Shown: positions 45,562 through 54,570 of the stretch, piece by piece
Position numbering within the stretch: the first letter of the stretch is position 1
How the letters are laid out: every line of letters starts with the position of its first letter
NCBI RefSeq assembly: GCF_023101345.1
Contig: NZ_CP095848.1
Location: forward strand, 805,501-869,500
Source of the DNA: Hymenobacter sublimis
Lineage (GTDB): Bacteria; Bacteroidota; Bacteroidia; Cytophagales; Hymenobacteraceae
Reading direction: 5' to 3'
Length of the DNA stretch: 64,000 bases
Made by a program: the position numbers and the translations under genes
Notes under the pieces: model-generated
Told to the model about the DNA's origin: nothing
Database searches by the model: none
What the model saw: only the letters and a program-made list of their open reading frames with translations

Positions 45562-46956
45562 ATGGCATTGCAATACGACCTGGTCGTTATCGGCAGCGGC
45601 CCCGGCGGCTACGTAGCCGCTATCCGGGCTTCGCAGCTAGGCTTGAAAGTAGGCGTGGTAGAGCGGGAGTCGCTCGGCGGCATCTGCCTCAACTGGGGCT
45701 GCATTCCTACCAAAGCCCTGCTCAAGAGCGCCCAGGTATTTGAGTACCTCAACCACGCCGGCGACTACGGTCTGAAGGCGGAAGGCGTGGGCTACGATTT
45801 CGGCGCCGTAATTCAGCGCAGCCGGGGCGTGGCCGACGGCATGAGCAAGGGCATCAACTTCTTGTTCAAAAAAAATAAAATCGACGTCGTGTCGGGTACT
45901 GGCAAGCTGCTGGCCCCCGGCAAAGTGGAGGTGACCAAGGCTGACGGCGGCAAAGAAACCGTGGAAGCTAAGTCCATCATCCTGGCTACCGGTGCCCGCT
46001 CCCGCGAGCTGCCCGCCCTGCCCATCGACGGCAAGAAGATCATTGGGTACCGCCAGGCCATGGTGCTGCCGGCCCTGCCCAAGCGCCTCGTGGTAGTAGG
46101 TTCCGGCGCCATCGGCGTCGAGTTTGCTTACTTCTACCGCACCATGGGTTCCGAGGTAACGGTAGTGGAATACCTGCCGCGCATCGTGCCCGTGGAAGAC
46201 GAGGAAGTGTCGCGCCAGATGGAGAAATCCTTCAAGAAAATTGGCGTGAACGTGCTGACCAGCGCCGAAGTGACCAAGGTAGATACCGCCGGCGAAGGCT
46301 GCAACGTAACCATTAAAACGGCTAAAGGCGAACAGCAAATTGCCTGCGACGTAGTGCTGAGCGCCGCTGGGGTAGTTACCAACCTCGAAAACCTGGGCCT
46401 GGAAGAACTGGGCATTAAGGTGGAGAAAGGCCGTGTGCTAGTAGATGACTTCTACCAGACCAACGTGCCCGGCATTTTCGCCATCGGCGACATTGTGCCC
46501 GGCCCGGCCCTGGCGCACGTCGCTTCGGCGGAAGGCATCATCTGCGTTGAGAAAATTGCCGGTCACCACCCCGAGCCCCTCAACTACCAGAACATTCCCG
46601 GCTGCACCTACGCCTCGCCGGAAATTGCCTCGGTAGGCCTCACTGAAGAAGAAGCCAAAAAGCAGGGCTACGACATTCTGGTAGGTAAATTCCCATTCTC
46701 GGCCTCCGGCAAAGCCTCCGCTGGCGGCGTTAAGGACGGCTTCGTGAAGGTAATCTTCGACAAGAAGTACGGCGAGTGGCTGGGCGCCCACATGATTGGC
46801 TCCAACGTGACGGAAATGATTGCCGAGGTAGTCGTTGCCCGCAAGCTCGAAACCACTGGCCACGAAATCATCAAGGCTGTGCACCCGCACCCCACCATGT
46901 CGGAAGCCGTGATGGAAGCTGCCGCGGCCGCCTACGGTGAGGTAATCCACTTATAG
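45562..46956 (+). CDS. lpdA: Dihydrolipoyl dehydrogenase (E3)
   Basis: This 464-residue flavoprotein disulfide reductase has FAD motif LVVIGSGPGGYVAAIRA and the redox-active pair C42/C47 in GGICLNWGCIPTKA. The NAD-binding motif is VVVGSGAIGVEFA. The C-terminal VHPHPTMSEAVMEA carries the His-Glu dyad. It reoxidises dihydrolipoamide in pyruvate, 2-oxoglutarate or branched-chain dehydrogenase complexes, or in the glycine cleavage system. E1/E2 genes are not adjacent. It has its own terminator. Confidence 0.96.
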   Translation: MALQYDLVVIGSGPGGYVAAIRASQLGLKVGVVERESLGGICLNWGCIPTKALLKSAQVFEYLNHAGDYGLKAEGVGYDFGAVIQRSRGVADGMSKGINFLFKKNKIDVVSGTGKLLAPGKVEVTKADGGKETVEAKSIILATGARSRELPALPIDGKKIIGYRQAMVLPALPKRLVVVGSGAIGVEFAYFYRTMGSEVTVVEYLPRIVPVEDEEVSRQMEKSFKKIGVNVLTSAEVTKVDTAGEGCNVTIKTAKGEQQIACDVVLSAAGVVTNLENLGLEELGIKVEKGRVLVDDFYQTNVPGIFAIGDIVPGPALAHVASAEGIICVEKIAGHHPEPLNYQNIPGCTYASPEIASVGLTEEEAKKQGYDILVGKFPFSASGKASAGGVKDGFVKVIFDKKYGEWLGAHMIGSNVTEMIAEVVVARKLETTGHEIIKAVHPHPTMSEAVMEAAAAAYGEVIHL

Positions 46957-46986
46957 AAAGTAGGGTAGCCGCCCCATTACCAAGCC

Positions 46987-47020
46987 AAAAGCCCCCGCCG
47001 TACACTCGGCGGGGGCTTTT
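46987..47020 (+). terminator. Terminator of lpd
   Basis: Arms AAAAGCCCCCGCCG (46987-47000) and CGGCGGGGGCTTTT (47007-47020) form a perfect 14-bp stem. It may serve both converging genes. Confidence 0.85.
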
Positions 47021-47026
47021 CATGCT

Positions 47027-47698
47027 TTAACGCGGCAGCACAGTTTGAGCGTCGTTGAGGGGTAGGTGAGGGTAACTCTTGTGGAAGTCAGCGTCAATAG
47101 TAGATTTTTCATCCAAGAAACGTGGATCAAATTCCTGACTAAGGTCCCAGGTGCCTACATAGTGCAATTGACCGGGCTTGACCTCAAATACGTAGCGCGT
47201 ATTGGCCAAAGTTTGGCTGTTGCGGGGTTTGCGGATGGACTCTAGGAAGGCCTGAGCCCCGTACCACTTGCTGTCTGAGAATTCGTAGCTATGCAGGGCA
47301 TAGTGGCCGGGTGGGAGGGCGTAACAGAAAGGGTTTTCCCGGCGGGTTCGCACAATGGGTTTCACATTGAGTCGGAAATTTTTCCGCGTTTCTAGGTTCA
47401 CCACCCGAACATATTGCCCTAAGCCGCCGCTGCGGGAGCCGTCCAGTCGCTGCAAACAGCTTCCATATATCACACCTTTATCGGCCGGAAGCTGCTTTTG
47501 CGCGCTTCCCCATGAGGCTGATGGCAGCACCAGCATCGGACCCGGGTTTACATCCAGCGAGTCCGGCAGCATTTTTACCAATTCCAGCTCCTGCTCCAGG
47601 TGCTGCACCTGAATCCGGTTTGTTTGCGCGTGCAGGCGATTGGGTAATAAACAGCTTGCCAGCAGTAAGCTCACAGCGTAGCAATTCCGAAAAGTCAT
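47027..47698 (-). CDS. Secreted hypothetical protein
   Basis: The protein has 223 residues with a signal peptide (AVSLLLASCLLPNRLHAQT). The mature part is rich in aromatic residues and includes YALPPGHYALHSYEFSDSKW and a TRYVFEVKPGQLHYVGTW strand. These read like the beta-sandwich of DUF2846/PEGA-like proteins, which I cannot confirm. It lies downstream of the TetR gene on the same strand with a 36-bp gap, so it may be co-transcribed. Function unknown. Confidence 0.68.
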   Translation of the reverse strand: MTFRNCYAVSLLLASCLLPNRLHAQTNRIQVQHLEQELELVKMLPDSLDVNPGPMLVLPSASWGSAQKQLPADKGVIYGSCLQRLDGSRSGGLGQYVRVVNLETRKNFRLNVKPIVRTRRENPFCYALPPGHYALHSYEFSDSKWYGAQAFLESIRKPRNSQTLANTRYVFEVKPGQLHYVGTWDLSQEFDPRFLDEKSTIDADFHKSYPHLPLNDAQTVLPR

Positions 47699-47734
47699 AT
47701 TCTTATAACGCTCACTTCTGCAGCCATTTGCTGG

Positions 47735-48265
47735 TTACTGCGCCCGGTATTTTCCTTTGATAAAGTCTAGCATACCGCGGCCGTGCTCTTCGGTTTTGGT
47801 GGCTTCCTGCTTCCACAACGCCTCTACCAGCAGCAGCAGCAGTTCAGTTTCTTTATCTGGGTCAGCGTAGCCCAGCTTCTTGAAGGCCTCCCGGAGCAAG
47901 GCGGGTACGGGTTTCATGAACCGCTCGTGCTGCTGCCGCGCCATTTCTGAGTCGGCTAGTCGGTACTGGAGCTTCCAGAAGTGAGGCTCGGCCTGTACCA
48001 ACTTAAAGGGCAGCTCAATTACGCTGTAAATAAAAGCCAACGGATCAGGCTCGGCTAAACCGCCGCGGTTATCCTCAATAATGCGCTTGTAGCCATTGCG
48101 GATAACGAATTCCAGGAGTTGATCTTTCGAGCCGAAGTGCTTGAAAATAAGCGCCTCCGACACGCCAGCCGCTTTGGCAATCAGCTGCGTGGAGGTGTTT
48201 TCAAAGCCTTTTTCCCCAAATAGCTGCAATGCTATTTCTGCAATGTGCTGTTTGCGGTTAGTCAT
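47735..48265 (-). CDS. TetR/AcrR-family transcriptional regulator
   Basis: The protein has 176 residues. The N-terminal DNA-binding domain reads RKQHIAEIALQLFGEKGFENTSTQLIAKAAGVSEALIFKHFGSKDQLL, the standard TetR helix-turn-helix (about residues 3-48). A helical ligand-binding domain follows. Upstream, across a 650-bp gap, lies a candidate operator GTGAGTAATCACTCAC (48673-48688). Target genes are unknown; the adjacent secreted protein gene is a candidate. Confidence 0.9.
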   Translation of the reverse strand: MTNRKQHIAEIALQLFGEKGFENTSTQLIAKAAGVSEALIFKHFGSKDQLLEFVIRNGYKRIIEDNRGGLAEPDPLAFIYSVIELPFKLVQAEPHFWKLQYRLADSEMARQQHERFMKPVPALLREAFKKLGYADPDKETELLLLLVEALWKQEATKTEEHGRGMLDFIKGKYRAQ

Positions 48266-48431
48266 AAACAGAGGAGTTCAATTTGATGGCACTATGCCGC
48301 GTAGTCTTTCCCTCACTTACTAGAAGAAACGCCGCAAGTTCGGTCTATGCGAGCTAAAACGCGCTATTTTTTTTGGAAAGTGCACTTGCTAGGTTGACTT
48401 CACTCGAAGGACCAAATTGGCTAAAAACAGA

Positions 48432-48466
48432 AGCCGGCCGATTTGGGAGCACCAAATCGGCCGGCT
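48432..48466. terminator. Strong isolated hairpin
   Basis: Perfect 15-bp arms AGCCGGCCGATTTGG and CCAAATCGGCCGGCT (48432-48446 and 48452-48466) with a 5-nt loop. No T-tract follows. It may mark the end of a former gene. Confidence 0.55.
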
Positions 48467-48672
48467 ACGTGGGATTCAACAACCTGCAGGCGGCGAGGCC
48501 GGGGGCAGGGCCGCGCGGTTCTTGAAAAATTCCGGATGAGGGTGGGAGTACATCCGGGTAAACGGGGCGTGGGAATTGTCTATCGAACAACTAGTGGGAA
48601 TCGTTATCTGATAGCGGGAGCAATATTAAGCAAGAAATTCGAAACTAGTAAGTAGTAGCTCACTTTTTTATT

Positions 48673-48688
48673 GTGAGTAATCACTCAC
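48673..48688. promoter_or_regulatory. Candidate TetR operator
   Basis: GTGAGT-AATC-ACTCAC is a perfect 6-bp inverted repeat with a 4-bp centre, of the TGAGT/ACTCA type bound by many TetR proteins. It lies about 410 bp upstream of the TetR gene. Confidence 0.35.
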
Positions 48689-48917
48689 CATACTAATTAT
48701 ATAGCGTAAGTGATTGAATTTATGATTTATATACTAGTTGTTCAAAATTTTGTCATGCATATTACTCAGCTGAATGATGAGAACATCAGCACTTGCTATT
48801 AGCCTGGCACTATCAGTGAAGAACGCAAACACATAGTAAGTCTAGCCTTATGTACACTTCATTTCAGTGGAATGTCTGAGGTAGTACAAATGCTAACGAA
48901 GGGCTCTTTGCCACTAG

Positions 48918-50216
48918 TTAACCCATGCGGGTTCGTTCCTTAAACCGCTCGACTTTTGCCTGAATTTCTGCCAGCCCAAGGTTGTGTACGCTACCCAGAT
49001 GGGTGGTGTGAAAGTCCTTGTGAGGTACATAGCTGCCGTCCTCTACGGCCACGCCTACCTGCTTGTAAGCGGTGCGAAACGGCGTGCCAGCCTGGATAAG
49101 CTGGTTGATATTTTCCACCGTAAATACGGCGTCGTACTTCTCCTGGTGTAGCAGGTTGGGCTTGATTTTCAGCTGAGGCAGGGCAAACAACACAATGTCG
49201 AGAATGTCCAGAAACTGCGTCATGGGCTCGAAAAGCAACTCCTTCAGAATCTGGAAGTCACGATGGTAGCCGCTGGGTAGGTTGCTGGTGGCCAGAATCA
49301 GCGTGTTGGGTAGAGCCTGCAAGGCATTGCAGCGCGCCCGAATCAGCTCAAATACATCGGGGTTTTTCTTGTGCGGCATAATGCTGGAACCGGTAGTGAA
49401 GGCCGCCGGCAGTTCCACAAATGCCATATCCTGCCCGTTGTAAAGCACTAGGTCGTAGGCCATTTTGGCCAAAGTAGCGGCCATGCCAGCCAACGCAAAC
49501 GCCACGGTTTTTTCCGTTTTGCCCCGTAGCATCTGCGCGCCTACGCTGCTCACGGCCAAGTTGCTAAACCCCATTTCCCGCGTAGTCTGGAGCCGGTCGA
49601 TGGGGAAGGAGCTGCCGAAGCCCGCGCCCGAGCCCAGTGGGTTTTGATCGGCCACGGTGTGGGCCGCCTCGAACAGGGCCAGGTCCAGCAACAAATGCTC
49701 AGCATACGCCGAAAACCACAGCCCAAAGGAGCTAGGCATGGCGGCCTGAAAGTGGGTGTACCCCGGCATCAGGTCGGTTTGGTGGGCCTCTGCTTTCTGT
49801 AGTAGCACCTGCACCAGCTCCAGCGTTTTGGTGGTGGCGCGCTCCGTGTAGTTCTTTAAAAACAGCTGAATAGCCGTAAGCACCTGGTCGTTGCGGGAGC
49901 GAGCCGTGTGGATTTTCTTGCCTGCGTCGCCGAATTTCTCCGTCAGGTAGTACTCAATTTTGGAGTGCACATCCTCAAAGTCTTCCTCAATGGCGAAGCG
50001 GCCGTCCTCTATGTGCGCGGCCAATTCCGTTAGGCCTTGCTGGAGCTGCTGATTTTCCTCAGCGGAAAGTAGCCCAGCCGTAGCCAGCATGTTAGCCTGC
50101 GCCTTGGAGGCCTGCACGTCAAATTGCGCGAGGTATAAATCCAGTTCCCGGTCGCGGCCCACGGTAAACTGTTCAATCTTTTTATCGACGGCAATGCCCT
50201 TATCCCAGATTTTCAT
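48918..50216 (-). CDS. argH: Argininosuccinate lyase
   Basis: From 50216 the protein has 432 residues. The fumarase-superfamily signature GSSIMPHKKNPD is intact. Other marks are ARSRNDQVLTA and the catalytic-region histidine in MPGYTHFQ. The enzyme splits argininosuccinate into arginine and fumarate. The short upstream extension to 50264 is not needed. It is the last gene of the leftward arm (argB, M20 deacylase, argH). Confidence 0.96.
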   Translation of the reverse strand: MKIWDKGIAVDKKIEQFTVGRDRELDLYLAQFDVQASKAQANMLATAGLLSAEENQQLQQGLTELAAHIEDGRFAIEEDFEDVHSKIEYYLTEKFGDAGKKIHTARSRNDQVLTAIQLFLKNYTERATTKTLELVQVLLQKAEAHQTDLMPGYTHFQAAMPSSFGLWFSAYAEHLLLDLALFEAAHTVADQNPLGSGAGFGSSFPIDRLQTTREMGFSNLAVSSVGAQMLRGKTEKTVAFALAGMAATLAKMAYDLVLYNGQDMAFVELPAAFTTGSSIMPHKKNPDVFELIRARCNALQALPNTLILATSNLPSGYHRDFQILKELLFEPMTQFLDILDIVLFALPQLKIKPNLLHQEKYDAVFTVENINQLIQAGTPFRTAYKQVGVAVEDGSYVPHKDFHTTHLGSVHNLGLAEIQAKVERFKERTRMG

Positions 50217-50284
50217 GTGTTTTGAATATTTGGCCAACCCCCGGTTTTTGCCCCAATTAGACAAGAGAAACCGCTGCTGGCATG

Positions 50285-51355
50285 TTACAACTGCAGCCCC
50301 TCCAGCAAAGCTACATAGCCCTGCACACCCATCCGGATTTCACTCAGCAGAATAAACTCATCGGGCGTGTGGGAGCGGGCTGAGTCGCCGGGGCCGATCT
50401 TAACCGTGGTAAAAGGCATCATCGACTGGTCGGAGAGGGTCACGGAGCCGAACGTGCGATGGCCTAGGGCTAGGCCGCGCTGCACCAACGGGTGGCTCAA
50501 GTCGATGCGAGAGGAGTTCAGGTGGGTGGAGCGCGGCGTTACGTCGGAGGTAATGTGCTGCCGCACCAGCTCTACTACCTCCTGGTTGGAGTAGCACTCG
50601 TTCGTGCGCACATCCACCACAAAAGTGCACCGGTCGGGCACCACGTTGTGTTGGGAGCCCGCCTGAATCTGTGTGACGGTCATCTTGACCGGGCCCAGCA
50701 GCGGCGAAACCTGCGGAAAGCGGAACTGTTCAAACCAACGAATGTCAGTCAGGGCTTTGTAAAGGGCATTTTCGCCTTCTTCACGGGCGGCATGGCCGGT
50801 GCGGCCGTGGGCCACGCAATCGAGCACTACCAAGCCTTTTTCGGCAATGGCTAGGTCCATTTGAGTAGGCTCGCCCACAATGCCCAAGTCAATATGGCCT
50901 AACTGGGGTAGCACACTCCGAATGCCGTTGGCGCCCGATACCTCTTCCTCGGCCGTAATGGCGCAGATCAGGTTATAAGCCAAATCAGTGCGCTCATGAA
51001 AGTATAGAAACGTAGCCAGCAAGCTTACGGCCGAAGCGCCCGCATCATTACTGCCCAAACCAATCAGCTTGTCGCCCTCCACCGTGGCCCCAAATGGGTC
51101 GTAAGTCCACGTGTTGCCGGCCCGAACGGTGTCGTGGTGGGAGTTGAGCAGGATGGTCGGTTTGGTGGCATCCAGGTGCTTCGACACGGCCCAGACGTTG
51201 TTATTGTCTCGGTGGGGCCGAGCACCGTAGAAAGCCAGAAACCGAAAAATCAGCTCTGCGGTCTGGTCTTCCTCCCGTGAAAGCGAAGGTGTCCGAATTA
51301 GCTCCCGCAGCAGCGTAATGGCATCCTCAGTCAGCCGCTCAATTAGCTTCGGCAT
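50285..51355 (-). CDS. M20-family deacylase, ArgE-like
   Basis: The protein has 356 residues. The M20 metal site is visible: H73-x-D75 in SHHDTVRAG, D104 in GSNDAGAS, and the catalytic Glu pair in TAEEEVSG (136-138). Between argB and argH and in an ArgF' pathway it most likely removes the acyl group from N-acetyl(or succinyl)-citrulline or -ornithine. It overlaps argB by 13 bp, indicating translational coupling. Which acyl substrate it prefers is not decided by sequence. Confidence 0.88.
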   Translation of the reverse strand: MPKLIERLTEDAITLLRELIRTPSLSREEDQTAELIFRFLAFYGARPHRDNNNVWAVSKHLDATKPTILLNSHHDTVRAGNTWTYDPFGATVEGDKLIGLGSNDAGASAVSLLATFLYFHERTDLAYNLICAITAEEEVSGANGIRSVLPQLGHIDLGIVGEPTQMDLAIAEKGLVVLDCVAHGRTGHAAREEGENALYKALTDIRWFEQFRFPQVSPLLGPVKMTVTQIQAGSQHNVVPDRCTFVVDVRTNECYSNQEVVELVRQHITSDVTPRSTHLNSSRIDLSHPLVQRGLALGHRTFGSVTLSDQSMMPFTTVKIGPGDSARSHTPDEFILLSEIRMGVQGYVALLEGLQL

Positions 51356-52125
51356 AGGACAGTTTTCACGGGTTCATTGATTTTCAGCGCGTTTTCAATC
51401 ACTACTCGCTCCACGCCCGCTTCCAAGGCTGCAAAGGCATTGTCCAGCTTTGGCACCATGCCAGCGGCAATAATCCCCCCGGCCTTCAGCTGCTGGTACT
51501 GGTCGGCGGTGATTTGCGGAATCACGGAGGCTTCATCATTAAGGTCCCGTAGCACGCCGTCTTTCTCGAAGCAGAAGTGCAGCTCTACCTCGTACCGAGC
51601 GGCCAAAGCCCGGCCTAGAGTGCTGGCAATGGTGTCGGCGTTGGTGTTGAGCAGCTGCCCCTGGCCATCGTGGGTGATGGCGCAGAACACGGGCGTGATG
51701 CTGGCTTGGAGCAATTGATCCAGCAGCGCAGTGTTGATGCTGCCTTCGGGCAAGTCTCCCACAAAGCCGTAATCAATATCTTGAACCGGCCGCTTCACGG
51801 CCCGAATTGCGTTGCCATCGGCGCCGGAGAGGCCCAGGGCATTTACGCCGGCGGCTTGTAGCAGGGCCACCACTTGCTTGTTGGTTTTGCCGGCGTAAAA
51901 CATGGTTACAATGTCGAGGGTAGGGGCATCAGTGATGCGGCGGCCCTGCACCATGTTCGGCTCAATGCCTAAATCGGTCAGCATCTGGCTGGCGCCTTTG
52001 CCACCACCGTGCACCAACATCTTGCGGCCCGGCACTTGGGCAAACTGAGTTAGGAACTGGCCTAGTTGAGCCGTGTCATCGATGATACCGCCACCAATCT
52101 TAAAAATTTTCAGGCCTTCGCGCAT
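51343..52125 (-). CDS. argB: N-acetylglutamate kinase
   Basis: From 52125 the protein has 260 residues. It carries FKIGGGIIDD, the nucleotide loop VHGGGKGASQM and the acyl-glutamate region NTNADTIASTLGRA. It phosphorylates N-acyl-glutamate in the second step of arginine synthesis. Homologues in Bacteroides act on N-succinyl-glutamate, so acetyl or succinyl specificity is open. It is first in the leftward arm, and its 3' end overlaps the M20 gene by 13 bp. Confidence 0.93.
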   Translation of the reverse strand: MREGLKIFKIGGGIIDDTAQLGQFLTQFAQVPGRKMLVHGGGKGASQMLTDLGIEPNMVQGRRITDAPTLDIVTMFYAGKTNKQVVALLQAAGVNALGLSGADGNAIRAVKRPVQDIDYGFVGDLPEGSINTALLDQLLQASITPVFCAITHDGQGQLLNTNADTIASTLGRALAARYEVELHFCFEKDGVLRDLNDEASVIPQITADQYQQLKAGGIIAAGMVPKLDNAFAALEAGVERVVIENALKINEPVKTVLCRS

Positions 52126-52269
52126 AGAAAAGAGGAGGAGAAAAACAGGCCGTAGGGGACCACCGGTGGCCAAAACAAACCGCCAAACCCGTGCACAGCC
52201 TGGGTAGGCCCAACATAGAACAGCGCTTTTTTTGCGGCTGGGCCAGCAAAGTTTCCAAAAAAAAACATC

Positions 52270-52277
52270 TAGTTTTG
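52270..52277 (+). promoter_or_regulatory. -7 element of the rightward arginine arm
   Basis: TAGTTTTG matches TAnnTTTG exactly, 66 bp before the leader ORF ATG. A -33 element is not obvious. Confidence 0.45.
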
Positions 52278-52343
52278 CAACGATTTAGCGGTCCTATTCA
52301 TTTTAAACCGCAGAAACACTTCCCTCGCCTCACGGCAGTCTTC

Positions 52344-52412
52344 ATGATTCGTCTCTCTTCTATTGCGCTTCTGCGACGACCCAACTTGGTCGTGCGAACA
52401 ATGCCAGCTTAA
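52344..52412 (+). CDS. Putative arginine leader peptide (attenuator uORF)
   Basis: The 22-residue frame starts MIRLSSIALLRRPNLVV and ends RTMPA, with a TAA inside a hairpin. Four of 22 residues are Arg, three encoded by CGA (two in a row) and one by CGT, whereas neighbouring genes favour CGC/CGG. A hairpin over the RRPNLVV codons and alternative hairpins after the stop fit a ribosome-mediated attenuation leader. No ribosome binding site is visible, as is usual here. Function inferred from position only. Confidence 0.45.
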   Translation: MIRLSSIALLRRPNLVVRTMPA

Positions 52413-52745
52413 GCGCTGGCATGCAATATCTCGTCGGCATTTTTAGTACAATAAAAACCGACGATAGGGCTCCGAAAGCGACGCCCTACTGAAGAAAGGT
52501 TCTACGAATAACGAATTGACACGAGTGTAAGCCTTGGTGCGCCTCCCCCAGCCGAATTTCGCCTAACTGCTCCGCTCCGGCGGCTTGCTATACCGGCTTC
52601 CTTGCTTTTTCTGGGCTGCTTTTTCCGCGACTAGTTCTGTGCTGGTAGCGGCCAGGCCCCACCTAAAAGCGGCATTTTCAGCCCTTCGTTTATCGTCTTC
52701 CCGAGTCTGTTGCCGTACATCAAGGCAACCAACCGAGCTTCGACC

Positions 52746-53315
52746 ATGCTTTTACGAGTCGCCCATGCTGCCGATGCGCAGTACGTGGATACCCTATGTC
52801 AGTGGTATGAGGAATCTGCCAAATCGCGCGGCGTTGGCATTGCCAAGCGCGACCCTAACTATCTGAAAAAGAAGATGGAACGGGGCGATTCTATCATTGC
52901 CTTCCTTGATGAGCAGTTGGCTGGCTTCTGCTACATTGAAACCTTCGAGGATAATAAGTTCGTGGTCAATTCGGGCCTGATTGTAAATACCGAGCTCCGT
53001 AAGGAGGGCCTGGGCCGCGCCATCAAGCACCGCGTGTTTGAGCTGTCGCGCACGAAGTATCCGGAGGCCAAAATCTTCGGTATTACAACCAGCGCAGCCG
53101 TGATGAAGATCAATAACGAGCTGGGCTACAGGCCAGTAACCTTTCCTGAACTTACCCAATCCGACGACTTCTGGAAAGGCTGCTCCAGCTGCAAGAACTA
53201 CGGCATCCTGATGGAAAATCAGCGCAAGATGTGCTTGTGCACCGGTATGGTATACGACAACCTGAATGACAAATTCAGCCAGCAAACCATCGAAATTTTA
53301 AGCCAGCAGCAATAG
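52746..53315 (+). CDS. GNAT-family N-acetyltransferase, likely N-acylglutamate synthase
   Basis: From 52746 the protein has 189 residues. The acetyl-CoA motif region is NTELRKEGLGRAIKHRVFE (R-x-x-G-x-G/A pattern) between strands. The C-terminal third has several Cys (GCSSCKNYG, KMCLC). In Bacteroidota arginine clusters a GNAT gene at this position supplies the first step, acylation of glutamate, and that is the most likely role here. It starts the rightward arm 67 bp upstream of argG. The activity is inferred from context, since the sequence is not classical ArgA. Confidence 0.8.
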   Translation: MLLRVAHAADAQYVDTLCQWYEESAKSRGVGIAKRDPNYLKKKMERGDSIIAFLDEQLAGFCYIETFEDNKFVVNSGLIVNTELRKEGLGRAIKHRVFELSRTKYPEAKIFGITTSAAVMKINNELGYRPVTFPELTQSDDFWKGCSSCKNYGILMENQRKMCLCTGMVYDNLNDKFSQQTIEILSQQQ

Positions 53316-53382
53316 CCCCCTTCGGCTCGGCATGACTGTTTCAGGAGGCATGCATGACGTTCTAAAACCTCTTTACCAACGA

Positions 53383-54570
53383 ATGAAAAAGGTAGTTCTC
53401 GCCTACAGCGGCGGATTGGATACATCGTATTGCGTCGTCTATCTGACGAAAGAACTGGGCCTGGAAGTCCACACGGTCATCGTTAATTCAGGCGGTTTTT
53501 CGAAAGAGGAATTGGCTGGCATCGAAAAGCGCGCGTACGAAATGGGCTCCAAGCGCCACGAGGTCATCGACGTAACCGAGCGGTTTTACCACGACTGTCT
53601 GCGCTACCTGCTGGCGGGAAATATCCTGAAAAACGATACGTACCCATTGAGCGTGAGTGCGGAGCGAATGTTTCAGAGCTTGGCGCTGGCTGAGTACGCT
53701 CGGGAAAACAAGGCCGACTACATTGCTCACGGTAGCACCGGGGCTGGCAACGACCAAGTGCGCTTCGACGTGGCTTTTTCGGTGATTTCGCCCGACACGG
53801 AAATCATCACGCCCATCCGCGACCTGGGTCTTTCGCGCCAGCAGGAGATTGAGTACCTGCAAGCCAATGGGGTAGAAATGAGCTGGGAAAAGGCTAAGTA
53901 CTCTATTAATAAAGGCATTTGGGGCACCAGCGTGGGCGGGGTGGAAACGCTAACCTCTCGCCAGGGCCTGCCGGAATCAGCTTGGCCTACCCAGTTGAGC
54001 AAAACCGAGCCGCAGGAAATCAGCATCACCTTTGAGGAAGGCGAACCGGTAGCCCTGAACGGCAAAACCATGAGCCCAGTGGACCTGATTGTAGCCTTGA
54101 ATGAGTTGGCTGGGCAGTATGCCATCGGCCGCGACGTGCACGTGGGCGACACCATTCTGGGTATTAAGGGCCGGGTGGGTTTTGAGGCTCCCGCGCCGCT
54201 GATTCTCATCAAGGGCCACCATTTGCTGGAGAAACATGTGTCGTCGCGGTGGCAGTTGCTGCACAAGGACTACATCGCCAACTGGTACGGCACGCTGTTG
54301 CACGAGGCCCAGTACCTCGACCCGGTGATGCGCGACATGGAGGCGTTCCTAGAGTCGTCGCAGGCGCGGGTGTCAGGTACGGTGTACGTGGCGCTGAAGC
54401 CGTACCAGTTTGAACTGCTGGGTATTGAGTCGGACTTCGACATGATGCAGTCGAAAGTGGCGACCTACGGCGAGGAAAACAACGCCTGGGACTCACGCGA
54501 CGCGAAAGGCTTCATCAAAATCTTCAGCAACCAGTTGCGCATTCATTCCTCGTTCAACGATGAAAATTAA
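53383..54570 (+). CDS. argG: Argininosuccinate synthase
   Basis: From 53383 the protein is 395 residues. The ATP-binding motif AYSGGLDTS lies at 7-15 and the family regions AHGSTGAGNDQVRF and KYSINKGIWGTSVGG follow. The enzyme condenses citrulline and aspartate. The 17 upstream codons of the open frame overlap no conserved region and are rejected. Its 3' end overlaps argC by 11 bp (both reading frames in ATGAAAATTAA), indicating coupling. Confidence 0.97.
   Translation: MKKVVLAYSGGLDTSYCVVYLTKELGLEVHTVIVNSGGFSKEELAGIEKRAYEMGSKRHEVIDVTERFYHDCLRYLLAGNILKNDTYPLSVSAERMFQSLALAEYARENKADYIAHGSTGAGNDQVRFDVAFSVISPDTEIITPIRDLGLSRQQEIEYLQANGVEMSWEKAKYSINKGIWGTSVGGVETLTSRQGLPESAWPTQLSKTEPQEISITFEEGEPVALNGKTMSPVDLIVALNELAGQYAIGRDVHVGDTILGIKGRVGFEAPAPLILIKGHHLLEKHVSSRWQLLHKDYIANWYGTLLHEAQYLDPVMRDMEAFLESSQARVSGTVYVALKPYQFELLGIESDFDMMQSKVATYGEENNAWDSRDAKGFIKIFSNQLRIHSSFNDEN

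Larger units (their letters stand above)
48266..48917. other. AT-rich intergenic region
   Basis: These 652 bp include the GC-rich hairpin at 48432-48466 and a distinctly AT-rich stretch at about 48650-48760. I find no convincing gene: the 70-residue frame at 48443-48655 overlaps the hairpin and lacks coding character. Confidence 0.5.
52126..52745. promoter_or_regulatory. Divergent control region of the arginine cluster
   Basis: These 620 bp lie between argB (leftward) and the GNAT gene (rightward). They contain an exact -7 element (52270-52277), a 22-codon leader ORF (52344-52412) and hairpins at 52376-52393, 52401-52422, 52431-52464 and 52465-52488. Such a long leader is unusual for this genome. 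The rest (52489-52745) shows no clear structure. Confidence 0.55.

Noticed and set aside
48443..48655. 70-codon frame in the gap upstream of argH
   Set aside because: It overlaps a strong palindrome and the AT-rich transition and shows no coding character.
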